DNA of 12,229 bases from NCBI GenBank assembly GCA_026770585.1, contig MU646564.1:8278-20506 (forward strand), read 5' to 3'. This document shows, piece after piece, positions 1 through 5,965 of the stretch. The position numbers were made by a program, and so were the translations under genes. The notes beneath the pieces are model-generated. The model worked only from the letters and a program-made list of their open reading frames with translations. It had not been told where the DNA came from and searched no databases. Position 1 is the stretch's first letter, and each line of letters starts with the position of its first letter. This DNA comes from Baffinella frigidus (lineage: Eukaryota > Cryptophyceae > Cryptomonadales > Baffinellaceae).

Positions 1-51
1 GGGGGGCGCCGTTGATGGAGGGGGGGAAAGGAATTTTGGAGGGGAAAGGCG

Positions 52-375
52 TCACTCGACTGCTGCGCTGAGCGGGGGGCAATCTTCTCTGTCGGAAACC
101 GCTTTCTCTGGAGCCCGCAGTCCAGTGACTAGCTCTGCCTGTCCGCGGCAGGGGCGTTTCTCGGTCTCTGCTCGAGTTTGGGTTTGGTCGCAGACCTGGG
201 TGGCGCAGGCGGAGCAGTCCCCCGGGAGTGTGCTCCCGGGTGTGCCCGCGGTTGTGCCCGGTGGGAAGGGGTCAGGGCTCGAAACCATCCCGAGGGTGAA
301 GGGGGGCGCAACGACTCCGACCAGAAGCGAAAAGAGCGCGAATGAAAAGAGCAGGAGGGTGCCTGCCCTCTTCAT
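52..375 (-). CDS. Possible small secreted protein, unrecognised
   Basis: An open frame on the minus strand begins at the ATG at 375, or at an in-frame ATG at 408, and ends at a TGA at 52-54, giving about 107 residues. The N-terminus is MKRAG followed by a hydrophobic run (LLLFSFALFSLLVGVV), which looks like a signal peptide or membrane anchor. The rest is rich in Pro, Thr and Gly and has several cysteines (GDCSACATQVC). I do not recognise a family. The sequence is G+C-rich, so open frames of this length arise by chance, and a longer frame overlaps it on the other strand. Neither has support beyond being open. It could also be one exon of a gene that continues to the left of the window. Confidence 0.15.
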   Translation of the reverse strand: MKRAGTLLLFSFALFSLLVGVVAPPFTLGMVSSPDPFPPGTTAGTPGSTLPGDCSACATQVCDQTQTRAETEKRPCRGQAELVTGLRAPEKAVSDREDCPPLSAAVE

Positions 376-720
376 TGTTGATACCTGCACATGCGGCCCA
401 GCAGGCATGCGTCAGGGCCAAATAAGCCAGCCGCTGCCCCGTGCATCTTCCCCCCGCAAAAACAAGCAAACACTGCCCTCCCCAGAACCCAGCTTCCTCT
501 CGCCAACCTTCAGCGCGGGCCAATCCAATCCTTGCTTTCTGGTACCTGAGCAGGCAGCGGCCGAACGGCAAATGAGGAAGTTGTCGAGTCTGCAGGCGGG
601 CGGTGGTGGGGGATGGCGCGGCCGGCGAGGAGAGCGCCGCCCTCAGAACTTGCACACCTTCCTCTGCAGACTTCCACCTTGCAGAATTCTGAACGGAGGT
701 TTCAAACTGGTCAAACAGTT
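376..720. other. No supported gene
   Basis: Both strands carry open frames here, but none shows a recognisable domain, a plausible splice context or a conserved motif. The sequence is of mixed composition and I see no strong repeat in it. Confidence 0.5.
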
Positions 721-930
721 CTGGTCAAATATGCCCCATTTTCCTCCCAGCTTTTCCCCAGCTGGTACGAGCTCGTACCAGAATCATTTAGATGGCTTCT
801 GTTTTTTTTCAAGAATTATACCATAATCGGTTAAATTTGAACCGACTGGTCAAACATGCCCCATTTCCCCCCAGCTGGTACCAGAATCATTTAGATGGCT
901 TCTGTTTTTTTTTTTAGAACTATAACCAAA
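721..930 (+). repeat. Two tandem copies of a ~100 bp repeat
   Basis: Two units (about 721-819 and 846-930) share the same order of blocks: GGTCAAAyATGCCCCATTT, then CCAGCTGGTAC, then ACCAGAATCATTTAGATGGC, then TTCTG and a T run, then AGAAyTATAaCC. The first unit contains a perfect 20 bp palindrome at 762-781 (CTGGTACGAG and its complement); the second has only the 10 bp core CTGGTACCAG. A decayed third copy lies at 2937-3016. This looks like a dispersed non-coding repeat family that was also duplicated locally. Confidence 0.75.
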
Positions 931-935
931 TTTGA

Positions 936-1122
936 CGCGCATGGGTGTTGACGCGCGTGGGTGCTGACGTGTGTGACGTGCGTGGGTGATAACGGGGGAG
1001 GGTCTTGACGCGCCTGAGTGCTGGTACGCGTGAATGCTAATGCGGGTGAGCGCTGTTGCGGTGCCAACGCGGGTGGACTGAAGCGGGAGGATGCTAACGT
1101 GGATGGGGTGGGTGTTAACGCC
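936..1122 (+). repeat. Degenerate minisatellite, ~16 bp unit
   Basis: The stretch is built from imperfect repeats around TGACGCGCGTGGGTGC, with variants such as TGACGTGCGTGGGTGA, TGACGCGCCTGAGTGC and TAACGTGGATGGGGTG. Spacing varies by a few bases. There is no open frame of interest. Confidence 0.6.
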
Positions 1123-1692
1123 TGTCTTAGTGATTTTCTGTTGTTGTTTCTGACGCTTGGATTGCCCTGAATTTCGCTAACTTCCGTACATTAATCCCAA
1201 CAGTACCACATTCATCTCCTTTCATCTTTGGTGGCCATTTTTGGTGTCCAACTGATTTCACCTCACACCCCCACACAATCCCTTTCACCTTGTGGGTATT
1301 CGTGATTGAAGCTCTTAAACTTCAACCATGGGATACCATGAGCCTCAAAGGAGGCTGACTTGGGTTCGGTGTGTGCGCGAGCGTGTTCCCACTTGGGACT
1401 CATCAAACACCCCAAGAGAGCCACCCTGTATCCCCTCTTCACGAGCCTCTGCACTGGAGAGCGAAACGCGATCCGAAAGCAAAAATGCTTTATTTGCAGA
1501 TCCGTTCTACGGAACGGCGTGTCGTTGGCATATGTTGGGCGAAATTAAAACCTAAAGGACCTAAAGGTTAGAATTCGAACCGAAGTTCCAGACAGCCAAA
1601 GTTGGTTAAAATTCCAACCAAATTTCCAAAAAGGAGCCATCTAATGAAATTTGGTTAGAACCCCGAGGCATCGCGTTCCCACCAGGTGAGGA
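1123..1692. other. No supported gene; small inverted repeat
   Basis: Several short open frames exist but none looks coding. Near the end is an 11 bp perfect inverted repeat (AACCAAATTTC at 1616-1626, GAAATTTGGTT at 1646-1656). The reverse complement of this part resembles the CATTTAGATGGCTTCT...AACCAAATTTG block of the repeat at 721-930, so it may be another decayed member in the opposite orientation. Confidence 0.45.
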
Positions 1693-1802
1693 CCGGAGTG
1701 TGAGCCTCGGTCGGACAGGTGATGAGCCTCGATGGTTGACTGGGGCTCCGGAGTGTGAGCCTCGGTCGGACAGGTGATGAGCCTCGATGGTTGACTGGGG
1801 CT
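1693..1802 (+). repeat. Perfect 55 bp tandem duplication
   Basis: Positions 1693-1747 and 1748-1802 are identical 55 bp units starting CCGGAGTGTGAGCC and ending GACTGGGGCT. Identity suggests a recent duplication. A short GGCTGGGG run follows directly. Confidence 0.9.
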
Positions 1803-1918
1803 GGGGGGCTGGGGGGCTGGGCTCGGGCCCTCGAGGATTTCATCAATGCATGGGCGTTCGTCACGGCTCTCTCCGCCGCAAGACCATCCTGGCTGCTGTT
1901 CTTCTGCAGCCTCCACGG

Positions 1919-2000
1919 GGTACGAGAAGGCCTTGCCACAGGTCGTGCAGGCGTAGGGGCGTTCGCCGGAATGGCTGCGCAGGAGCGTCGCCAGGCTCCT
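1919..2000 (-). pseudogene. C2H2 zinc-finger relic
   Basis: Read on the minus strand, this stretch encodes LRSHSGERPYACTTCGKAFS. That is the end of one C2H2 finger, the canonical H-x-GERPY linker, and the start of the next finger with CxxC and a GKAFS signature. The residue at the first zinc-binding His position of the upstream finger is Leu (SLATLLRSH rather than SLATHLRSH). After GKAFS the frame stays open but shows no second half of a finger. The frame is closed upstream by a TAG near 2044. It is therefore a broken finger or a single exon whose partners are missing. The family match is seen directly; calling it a pseudogene is inference. Confidence 0.5.
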
Positions 2001-2041
2001 GGGCCACCGCCTAAGGCGGTGCGCTCTGGGGATAAATTCCC

Positions 2042-2086
2042 CCTAGGAGTAGTTCGAGTGACTTTACACAAGTCACGTCTCCTAGG
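2042..2086. other. Nested hairpin
   Basis: Outer arms CCTAGGAG (2042-2049) and CTCCTAGG (2079-2086) enclose inner arms GTGACTT (2058-2064) and AAGTCAC (2070-2076). Both pairs are perfect. It could fold as a two-step stem in DNA or RNA. The CCTAGG core recurs many times between 3870 and 4370, so it may be the end of a mobile repeat. Confidence 0.55.
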
Positions 2087-2273
2087 ACCACATTAGACCA
2101 AATGTACACATTCGGCCCCGCCGGATAATTCCGAGCGGTTGGGCTGGATTCCCTTTCTTCAGTGAAAGCCTCATACTCAACACGTCACCGTGTCTCGAGC
2201 CTCCGACGCCCCGCCTGGGCGCCAGAAGTTATAAGCCCTTTGTTCCCAACAGATAGCCGGTAAAGAGCCGGCC

Positions 2274-2590
2274 ATGCCCAAGATCGACGACCTCGATCCC
2301 TTCAATCCAAACGAGATGGAATTCCCCAAGTGGTTCTCCAAGTTCGAGCTCTTCCTCCGCATCGCCTTCGCGCCCTGCCTCTGGATCGTGGCGTGGCCTC
2401 TCATCGGCCCCCACACCGATGAGACGATGAAGAACGCCAAGAAGTTTCAGGACGTCTCCCGCGCGGACGCTCTGCGGGTCAAGATGCGAACATCAGTGGG
2501 AGAGAGCGACGACGCCACCGACAACGCCAAGACGTGCCGCATGCATGCTCCTCGTGTCCGCCCCCACCAGTTTGCGCTCCGGACTATAAC
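2274..2590 (+). pseudogene. Possible retroelement gag-like fragment
   Basis: An open frame starts at ATG 2274. Its first ~60 residues look protein-like: acidic start, an FNPNEMEFPKWFSKFELFLR block, then a hydrophobic stretch and PLIGPHTDE. A pattern of the type 'F-P ... W-x-x-(K/R)-F-E-x-F' early in the protein is common at the start of gag-type proteins of LTR retroelements. About 55 bp upstream is TGGGCGCCAGAAG, which begins with the TGG expected of a tRNA primer-binding site. I see no flanking LTR pair, protease or reverse transcriptase. The frame runs into the left arm of a foldback element at 2591, so it appears truncated. It could instead be a host exon, with a candidate donor near 2479. 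Confidence 0.3.
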
Positions 2591-2839
2591 GTTTGAAGCA
2601 CTGGGCCGACCTTGATTTTCTCGACGGTTCTGGAATCCTCTGCAGGTTCTCTTCAAATCCACTTGCAGAATGCAGGGCACCAGAGGCCAACCAATTTAGT
2701 CAACTTTCCACGAACAAGGCGAGTCTTGGGCATCTTCTTGTGCTCCGCTCGAGACATTTCTGCGAGTGGGTTTGAAGAGGGCGTGGTGAGGAATTCAGAA
2801 CCGTCGAGAAAAGTGAAACCGGCCCCACGGGTTCAAAAG
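2591..2839. mobile_element. Foldback element, ~80 bp inverted arms
   Basis: The left arm (2591-2670) and the reverse complement of the right arm (2758-2839) share the blocks GTTTGAA..C, GGGCCG, TTTTCTCGACGGTTCTG, AATCCTC/AATTCCTC, TCTTCAAA-CCAC and GCAGAA. Identity is high but with small gaps. About 87 bp of unrelated sequence lies between the arms. No open frame with a transposase motif is present, so it would be non-autonomous. I could not fix the target-site duplication. Confidence 0.65.
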
Positions 2840-2936
2840 TGATACGCGCTCGTACGAGCCCGTAGCCTCACAGGGCCGCCTCCAAATTTGGCTCGAACCG
2901 TGTTTGACTAAAGACAAGGTACATACCTTACGTTCT

Positions 2937-3016
2937 AGTCAAAATGCCCCTTTTTACCCATAAAACAGATTTAGCTGGTGTTTGTACCAGGATCCATTAT
3001 TAGATGTCTCCTTTCT
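2937..3016 (+). repeat. Third, decayed copy of the 721-930 repeat
   Basis: The same blocks occur in the same order: GTCAAAATGCCCC, AGCTGGT, GTACCAGGATCCATTAT, TAGATGTCTCCTTTCTG. Substitutions and small indels are more frequent than between the two tandem copies. Confidence 0.55.
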
Positions 3017-3017
3017 G

Positions 3018-3066
3018 CGCCCCCCCCAAACAAAGAACCAATCGCCCCCCCCAAAACAAAGAACCA
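3018..3066 (+). repeat. Short tandem duplication
   Basis: CGCCCCCCCC followed by AAACAAAGAACCA is repeated at 3018-3040 and 3043-3066 with one extra A. It is probably a slippage duplication. Confidence 0.7.
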
Positions 3067-3068
3067 GT

Positions 3069-3415
3069 GAAAGCAGTCGGAATTTTAGAACGCAACGTTT
3101 CGTTTCGCGGTACTAAATGGTACGCACTGCCTTGTCCATGTGCGACGGTTCGTCCTTTGCACGTCCACGCTTCAACTTTCCACGTCCGTGCGGTATCAAA
3201 TTAACAACACGACTTTTAAGTGAAACAATACTGAAATTCCGTGAAGGGCTCCACGGGTGGCGTTGGGCAAACCTCCGCATGCGTGCATGCGAATGCTCTC
3301 CCCCTCTCTCTTTGTAAAAGATGACTGTATTGAACTCGTGGCGGTGAAAGAAACTTGAGCAGTGCCAGCGCCCCCAAATAGGTCTTGTCCCGCGACACCC
3401 ATCCTGGCCGACGCC
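3069..3415. other. No supported gene
   Basis: Only short, unconvincing open frames are present on both strands. No strong repeat or domain is visible. Confidence 0.45.
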
Positions 3416-3510
3416 CCTTTAGGGTTTAGGGTGTAGGGTGTAGGGTTTAGTCATAGGGGTTTGGGTTTAGGGTTTAGGGTTTAGGGGTTAGGGGTTAGGA
3501 TTTAGGGTGT
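3416..3510 (+). repeat. Interstitial telomere-like repeat (TTTAGGG type)
   Basis: Units of TTTAGGG with variants (TGTAGGG, TTAGGGG, TTTGGG) run through this stretch. This is the plant/green-algal-type telomere motif, in G-rich-strand orientation on plus. The degeneracy and internal location indicate an old interstitial tract, not a chromosome end. Confidence 0.85.
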
Positions 3511-3652
3511 TGTAGGTTGTAATTTGTAGGTTGTAGGTTGTGGGTTGTAGGTTGTAGGTTGTAGGTTGTAGGTTGACGGTTGTAGGTTGTAGGTTGTAGG
3601 TTGTAGGTTGTAGGTTGTAGGTTGTAGGTTGTAGGTTGTAGGTTGTAGGTTG
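3511..3652 (+). repeat. 7 bp satellite (TTGTAGG)n
   Basis: About twenty near-perfect copies of the 7-mer TTGTAGG follow directly on the telomere-like tract, with single changes such as TTGACGG and TTGTGGG. Period and G content match the TTTAGGG unit, so it may be a locally amplified variant. The long QPTTYNL frame on the minus strand is only a by-product of the 7-mer. Confidence 0.9.
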
Positions 3653-3822
3653 TTGGGTATTAGTTTTTGGGTTACAAGAACCCTGAACTTAGGAACTCGC
3701 ACTGGACTTGGGTTCTGCGTGGTTTTAATTTAGTACCAGAGAGTTGACCAAATCACTCTTTAGTCCACCCTCAGATGCTAATGTCAGAACACAGACAGCG
3801 ACCGAGGCTCGACCAAGGGTGC

Positions 3823-3930
3823 TCTTCCCGTAAGTGGAGAGTAGGCGCATACGCCCTACCGCAGGGCCCTGGGAGCTCCTGCCTAGGACCTCAGGGGGTC
3901 TATTTGGACCCCCTCGCCACTTGAGGGATA
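3823..3930. mobile_element. Short inverted-repeat element, copy 1 (TTATCCCT family)
   Basis: It is 108 bp long, with arms around TCTTCCCGTAAGTGG on the left and CCACTTGAGGGATA on the right. Inside is GAGTAGGCGCATACGCCCTACC followed by AGGGCCCT and CCTAGGACCT. The element at 4303-4408 has the same length and block order, which is the main evidence. There is no coding capacity, so it is MITE-like. Confidence 0.6.
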
Positions 3931-4064
3931 GCCGGGATATCCCTGTACACGTGCATGTAGGATCGTACGGATCCATATTCCTGGCGTGAATTCGAGTGTG
4001 TAGGAGCCTAGGACGACCTAGGGGTGGTGGACCCGGTTTTCAAGTACACCTCACCCTTGATGTC

Positions 4065-4228
4065 TACAGGGGTACCTCGCTCATGAGAAACCGCCCCCCC
4101 CCTAGGACCACCATAGGGCCCTAGGCATAGTCCTACTGCATGGCTCTAGGAGGAGGCGGTTCCTTATGAGCGAGGTCCTAGGAGGAGGCGATTTCTTATG
4201 AGCGAGGTCGCCCACCATAACCCCTACA
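4065..4228. mobile_element. Decayed CAGGGG-type inverted-repeat element with a doubled right arm
   Basis: The left end CTACAGGGGTACCTCGCTCAT (4064 on) and the arm ending AGAAACCGCC match the well-preserved element at 4807-4912. The right arm occurs twice: GGCGGTTCCTTATGAGCGAG (about 4156) and GGCGATTTCTTATGAGCGAG (about 4187), followed by CCCCTACA near 4221-4228. It appears to be an older relative that gained a tandem copy of one arm. Confidence 0.6.
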
Positions 4229-4302
4229 TGTATAAGTTGCGACGGGCCGCAACAGGCGCAGCCAGGATGAGACCCCCCCCTGAGAACAACGCCCAGGCGA
4301 CC

Positions 4303-4408
4303 TTATCCCTTAGGTGGCGAGTAGGCTCATACGCCCTACCGTAGGGCCCTAGGACCTGCCTAGGGCGAGCTAGGGCGAATATCCACCCTATGGGCACTCA
4401 AGGGATAA
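4303..4408. mobile_element. Short inverted-repeat element, copy 2 (TTATCCCT family)
   Basis: The ends are TTATCCCTTAGGTGGCGAG (left) and GGGCACTCAAGGGATAA (right), inverted relative to each other. The element is 106 bp. Its interior (GAGTAGGCTCATACGCCCTACC, AGGGCCCTAGGACCT) closely matches copy 1 at 3823-3930. There is no coding capacity. Confidence 0.65.
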
Positions 4409-4466
4409 AGCCATGAGGAAGCCACCACGCGCATTGTGAAGCCATCCGAAAGCCACCACGCGTTCC
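4409..4466 (+). repeat. Short direct repeat
   Basis: GGAAGCCACCACGCG (4417 on) recurs as GAAAGCCACCACGCG (about 4448), with GTGAAGCCATC between. This is a small local duplication next to the dispersed repeat at 4467. Confidence 0.5.
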
Positions 4467-4583
4467 GCACATCTCCTTCAGTTTGAGTTTCATATATCAC
4501 ATTCACCACCCCCGCTTGATTTAACCTTTTTTAGATTTTTCTACGACGCGTCACACTCGCGCGCCCTACTTGTAAGTATGTAC
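4467..4583 (+). repeat. Dispersed ~115 bp repeat, plus orientation
   Basis: The sequence from GCACATCTCC through GAGTTTCATATATCACATTC, CACCACCCCCGC, TTTTTAGATTTTTCTACG, CGCGTCAC and GCGCCCTAC to GTAC matches the reverse complement of 7927-8040 over its whole length, with roughly one difference in eight. No gene is apparent, so it is probably a non-coding mobile repeat. Confidence 0.8.
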
Positions 4584-4804
4584 CCTCCCTATTCGCTGCT
4601 CTAAAAATCGCCACTCCCTATCAAACTATCTATCCTTGAGGTTAGTATTCCCCCACCCTATCCTCCGCGCCAATTCCCCTACCACCGCTACCCGCACTAC
4701 CCGCCCACTCCTACTAACGCTCCTCACCCCCCCCCCCCTCAACCGCAGCTGTGCGTCGGTTGCCCTCAGGGAGCGGGGCACTGCTCTGCGACCCCCCCGC
4801 TGCC
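4584..4804. other. C-rich intergenic sequence
   Basis: The plus strand is strongly enriched in C and T, including a C run near 4725-4737. I see no gene and no internal repeat of note. Confidence 0.5.
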
Positions 4805-4806
4805 TA

Positions 4807-4912
4807 CAGGGGTACCTCGCTCATAAGAAAACGCCCCCCCCCTAGGACCCTACAGTAGGGCCCTATGGGGGTCCCTAGGGGGAAGCGTTTTCTTATGAGC
4901 GAGGTACCCCTG
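4807..4912. mobile_element. 106 bp MITE with perfect 28 bp terminal inverted repeats
   Basis: The left terminus 4807-4834 begins CAGGGGTACCTCGCTCATAA, and 4885-4912 is its exact reverse complement. TA sits immediately outside both ends (4805-4806 and 4913-4914), which fits a two-base TA target duplication. The interior is only 50 bp (C run, CCTAGGACC, AGGGCCCTA, CCTAGGGGG) and codes for nothing, so it depends on a transposase elsewhere. CAGGG-type ends occur in more than one cut-and-paste superfamily, so I do not assign one. The element lies ~80 bp beyond the stop codon of the minus-strand gene at 4996-5777, probably in or near its 3' UTR. Perfect arms suggest recent movement. Confidence 0.85.
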
Positions 4913-4995
4913 TACATGCAGCCCCCGCCAACCCTCCTGCGGTAAGGCAGGCTCGGCGCCTGCCACCCTCGGAGGCGGTGCGCAGGCAAGCGTGC

Positions 4996-5777
4996 TCAGG
5001 CAAGCGAGGCCTTGGCGGTGGAGGCCGCGTCGTGGAGCTTGGCGCGGCGCTCCTCGTTCTCGCGTCGCACGCGGTCCATGCGGATCTCCTGCTCCTTGAG
5101 GAACGTCCTCCGGAAGCAAACGCCGAATGACCGCGACCGCTCCGTGTCCACTTCCCCCTCCTCCACCTGGTGCGGACCTTGGGGGTCAGCATGCTGTCTA
5201 CGGGCCGTTGGGGGTGCGCAGCCGTTGGGAGTCGGCCCATGATGTCGCAGCCGTTGGAGGTAGGCCCATGAGGTCAGAGCGAGAGTCTGGACATGGGACG
5301 TGTCCCGGAAGGCGGTGGCTTTGTGAACCGGCGTGTTCGAGCAAGGGCATAAGAGGGTCCAGGCAGTCGTCTGGATCTCGATTTGCAGGAGCGGGTGCAG
5401 GGTTGGAAACGCATGGGGAGGAAAGGGAGGCAACGCTCACATGGTCGTGCGCGTAGACTTCGTTGAAGCAGTCCTGCGAGATGCACTGGTAGAGGCAGTT
5501 GGTCCGCATCTCGTCGCGAAGGCCAGCGCAAACCGTCCGCTCGCAATCCATTCGCTTCAACCGCATTTCGTTGTCCTGGTGGGGCGCATGAGGTAAGATT
5601 CGGGCTCAGGCAACGGCAGCAGCGTGCGTCGGGGGCAGCAGGGGCAGGGCGGGGGCGCGGGCGTGGGACCGCTGTCTGCCGCCGCGAGCTGCCCTTTTTG
5701 TGCTTCATCCCGGCGCTGGCGGGGGAAACGAACATCAAGAACGCCGCCACCAAGAGCAGAGCCCGACGACCCCACAT
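4996..5777 (-). CDS. Small secreted cysteine-containing protein (DUF4787-like), three exons
   Basis: Spliced CDS on the minus strand: exon 1 5777-5670, exon 2 5575-5441, exon 3 5166-4996, giving 137 aa. Exon 1 encodes a clear signal peptide (MWGRRALLLVAAFLMFVSPASA) and a basic stretch. Exon 2 encodes the conserved-looking core: MRLKRMDCERTVC, then NCLYQCISQDCFNEVYA. Exon 3 begins VEEGEVDTERSRSFGVCF and ends in a charged, probably helical tail. From memory, the NC-x-Y-x-C-x-S-x-x-CF-x-E-VY and (L/V)E-x-GE-x-D pair resembles the eukaryotic DUF4787 family of ~100-150 aa; the function is unknown to me. All junctions are in phase 0. Intron 2 has donor GTGAGC and acceptor CCAG. Intron 1 has a weaker donor (GTCCCA), so the exon 1 end is the least certain part. 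The first ATG before the signal peptide was chosen as start. Confidence 0.8.
5218..5275 (+). repeat. 29 bp tandem duplication inside intron 2 of the minus-strand gene
   Basis: GCAGCCGTTGGGAGTCGGCC... (5218-5246) and GCAGCCGTTGGAGGTAGGCC... (5247-5275) are consecutive 29 bp units with a few differences. A partial third unit (GGGCCGTTGGGGGT) lies just before. Confidence 0.75.
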
Positions 5778-5911
5778 CCTAGCCACAGTCCCCGGGAATC
5801 GTTTCCGATCCACACCGCCGCGTGCTCCCTCGACGCTGTCCCAGGCAGAGAGGACGCGCTAGCTACTAGTCCGGGGTCTGTTCAGAGGAAAAGAACGCGG
5901 CGCGAATCGAA
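5778..5911. promoter_or_regulatory. Shared intergenic region of a head-to-head gene pair
   Basis: Only 134 bp separate the ATG of the minus-strand gene (5777) from the first ATG of the plus-strand gene (5912). The region must hold both 5' UTRs and transcription starts, so a bidirectional promoter is likely. I see no convincing TATA box on either strand. On the plus strand an in-frame TAG at 5867-5869 closes the frame upstream of ATG 5912. Confidence 0.45.
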
Positions 5912-5965
5912 ATGTTGTGTCTGACTCGCCGAGGACCGTTGACGGTGCAGCGCCCTAACGAGAAG
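5912..5965 (+). CDS. PDZ/coiled-coil gene, candidate exon 1
   Basis: It encodes 18 residues starting MLCLTRRGPLTVQRPNEK and ends at the strong donor AAG|GTACGTGAC in phase 0. A matching phase 0 acceptor is GGCGCAG at 6105. If the transcript starts further right, translation could begin instead at ATG 6097, which lies just before that acceptor in the same frame. Confidence 0.5.

Noticed and set aside
125-826. 233-codon open frame on plus
   Set aside because: It starts with GTG, has no recognisable domain, runs through the 721-819 repeat, and its composition follows the local G+C bias. It is probably chance.
3416-3510. A true chromosome end
   Set aside because: The repeats are degenerate, internal, and followed by more than 8 kb of other DNA, with the opposite orientation appearing at 9.4-10.1 kb.
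3511-3652. Possible CRISPR array
   Set aside because: The 7 bp unit has no spacers, and the DNA is clearly eukaryotic.
3502-3702. Repetitive QPTTYNL protein on minus
   Set aside because: It is produced entirely by the 7 bp TTGTAGG satellite, with no evidence of translation.
4636-4845. Short plus-strand ORF
   Set aside because: It lies in C-rich DNA and runs into the MITE arm, with no protein-like features.
5274-5813. Unspliced 179-residue version of the secreted protein
   Set aside because: It reads through both introns, starts at GTG upstream of the ATG, and loses the conserved Cys core, which appears only after splicing into another frame.
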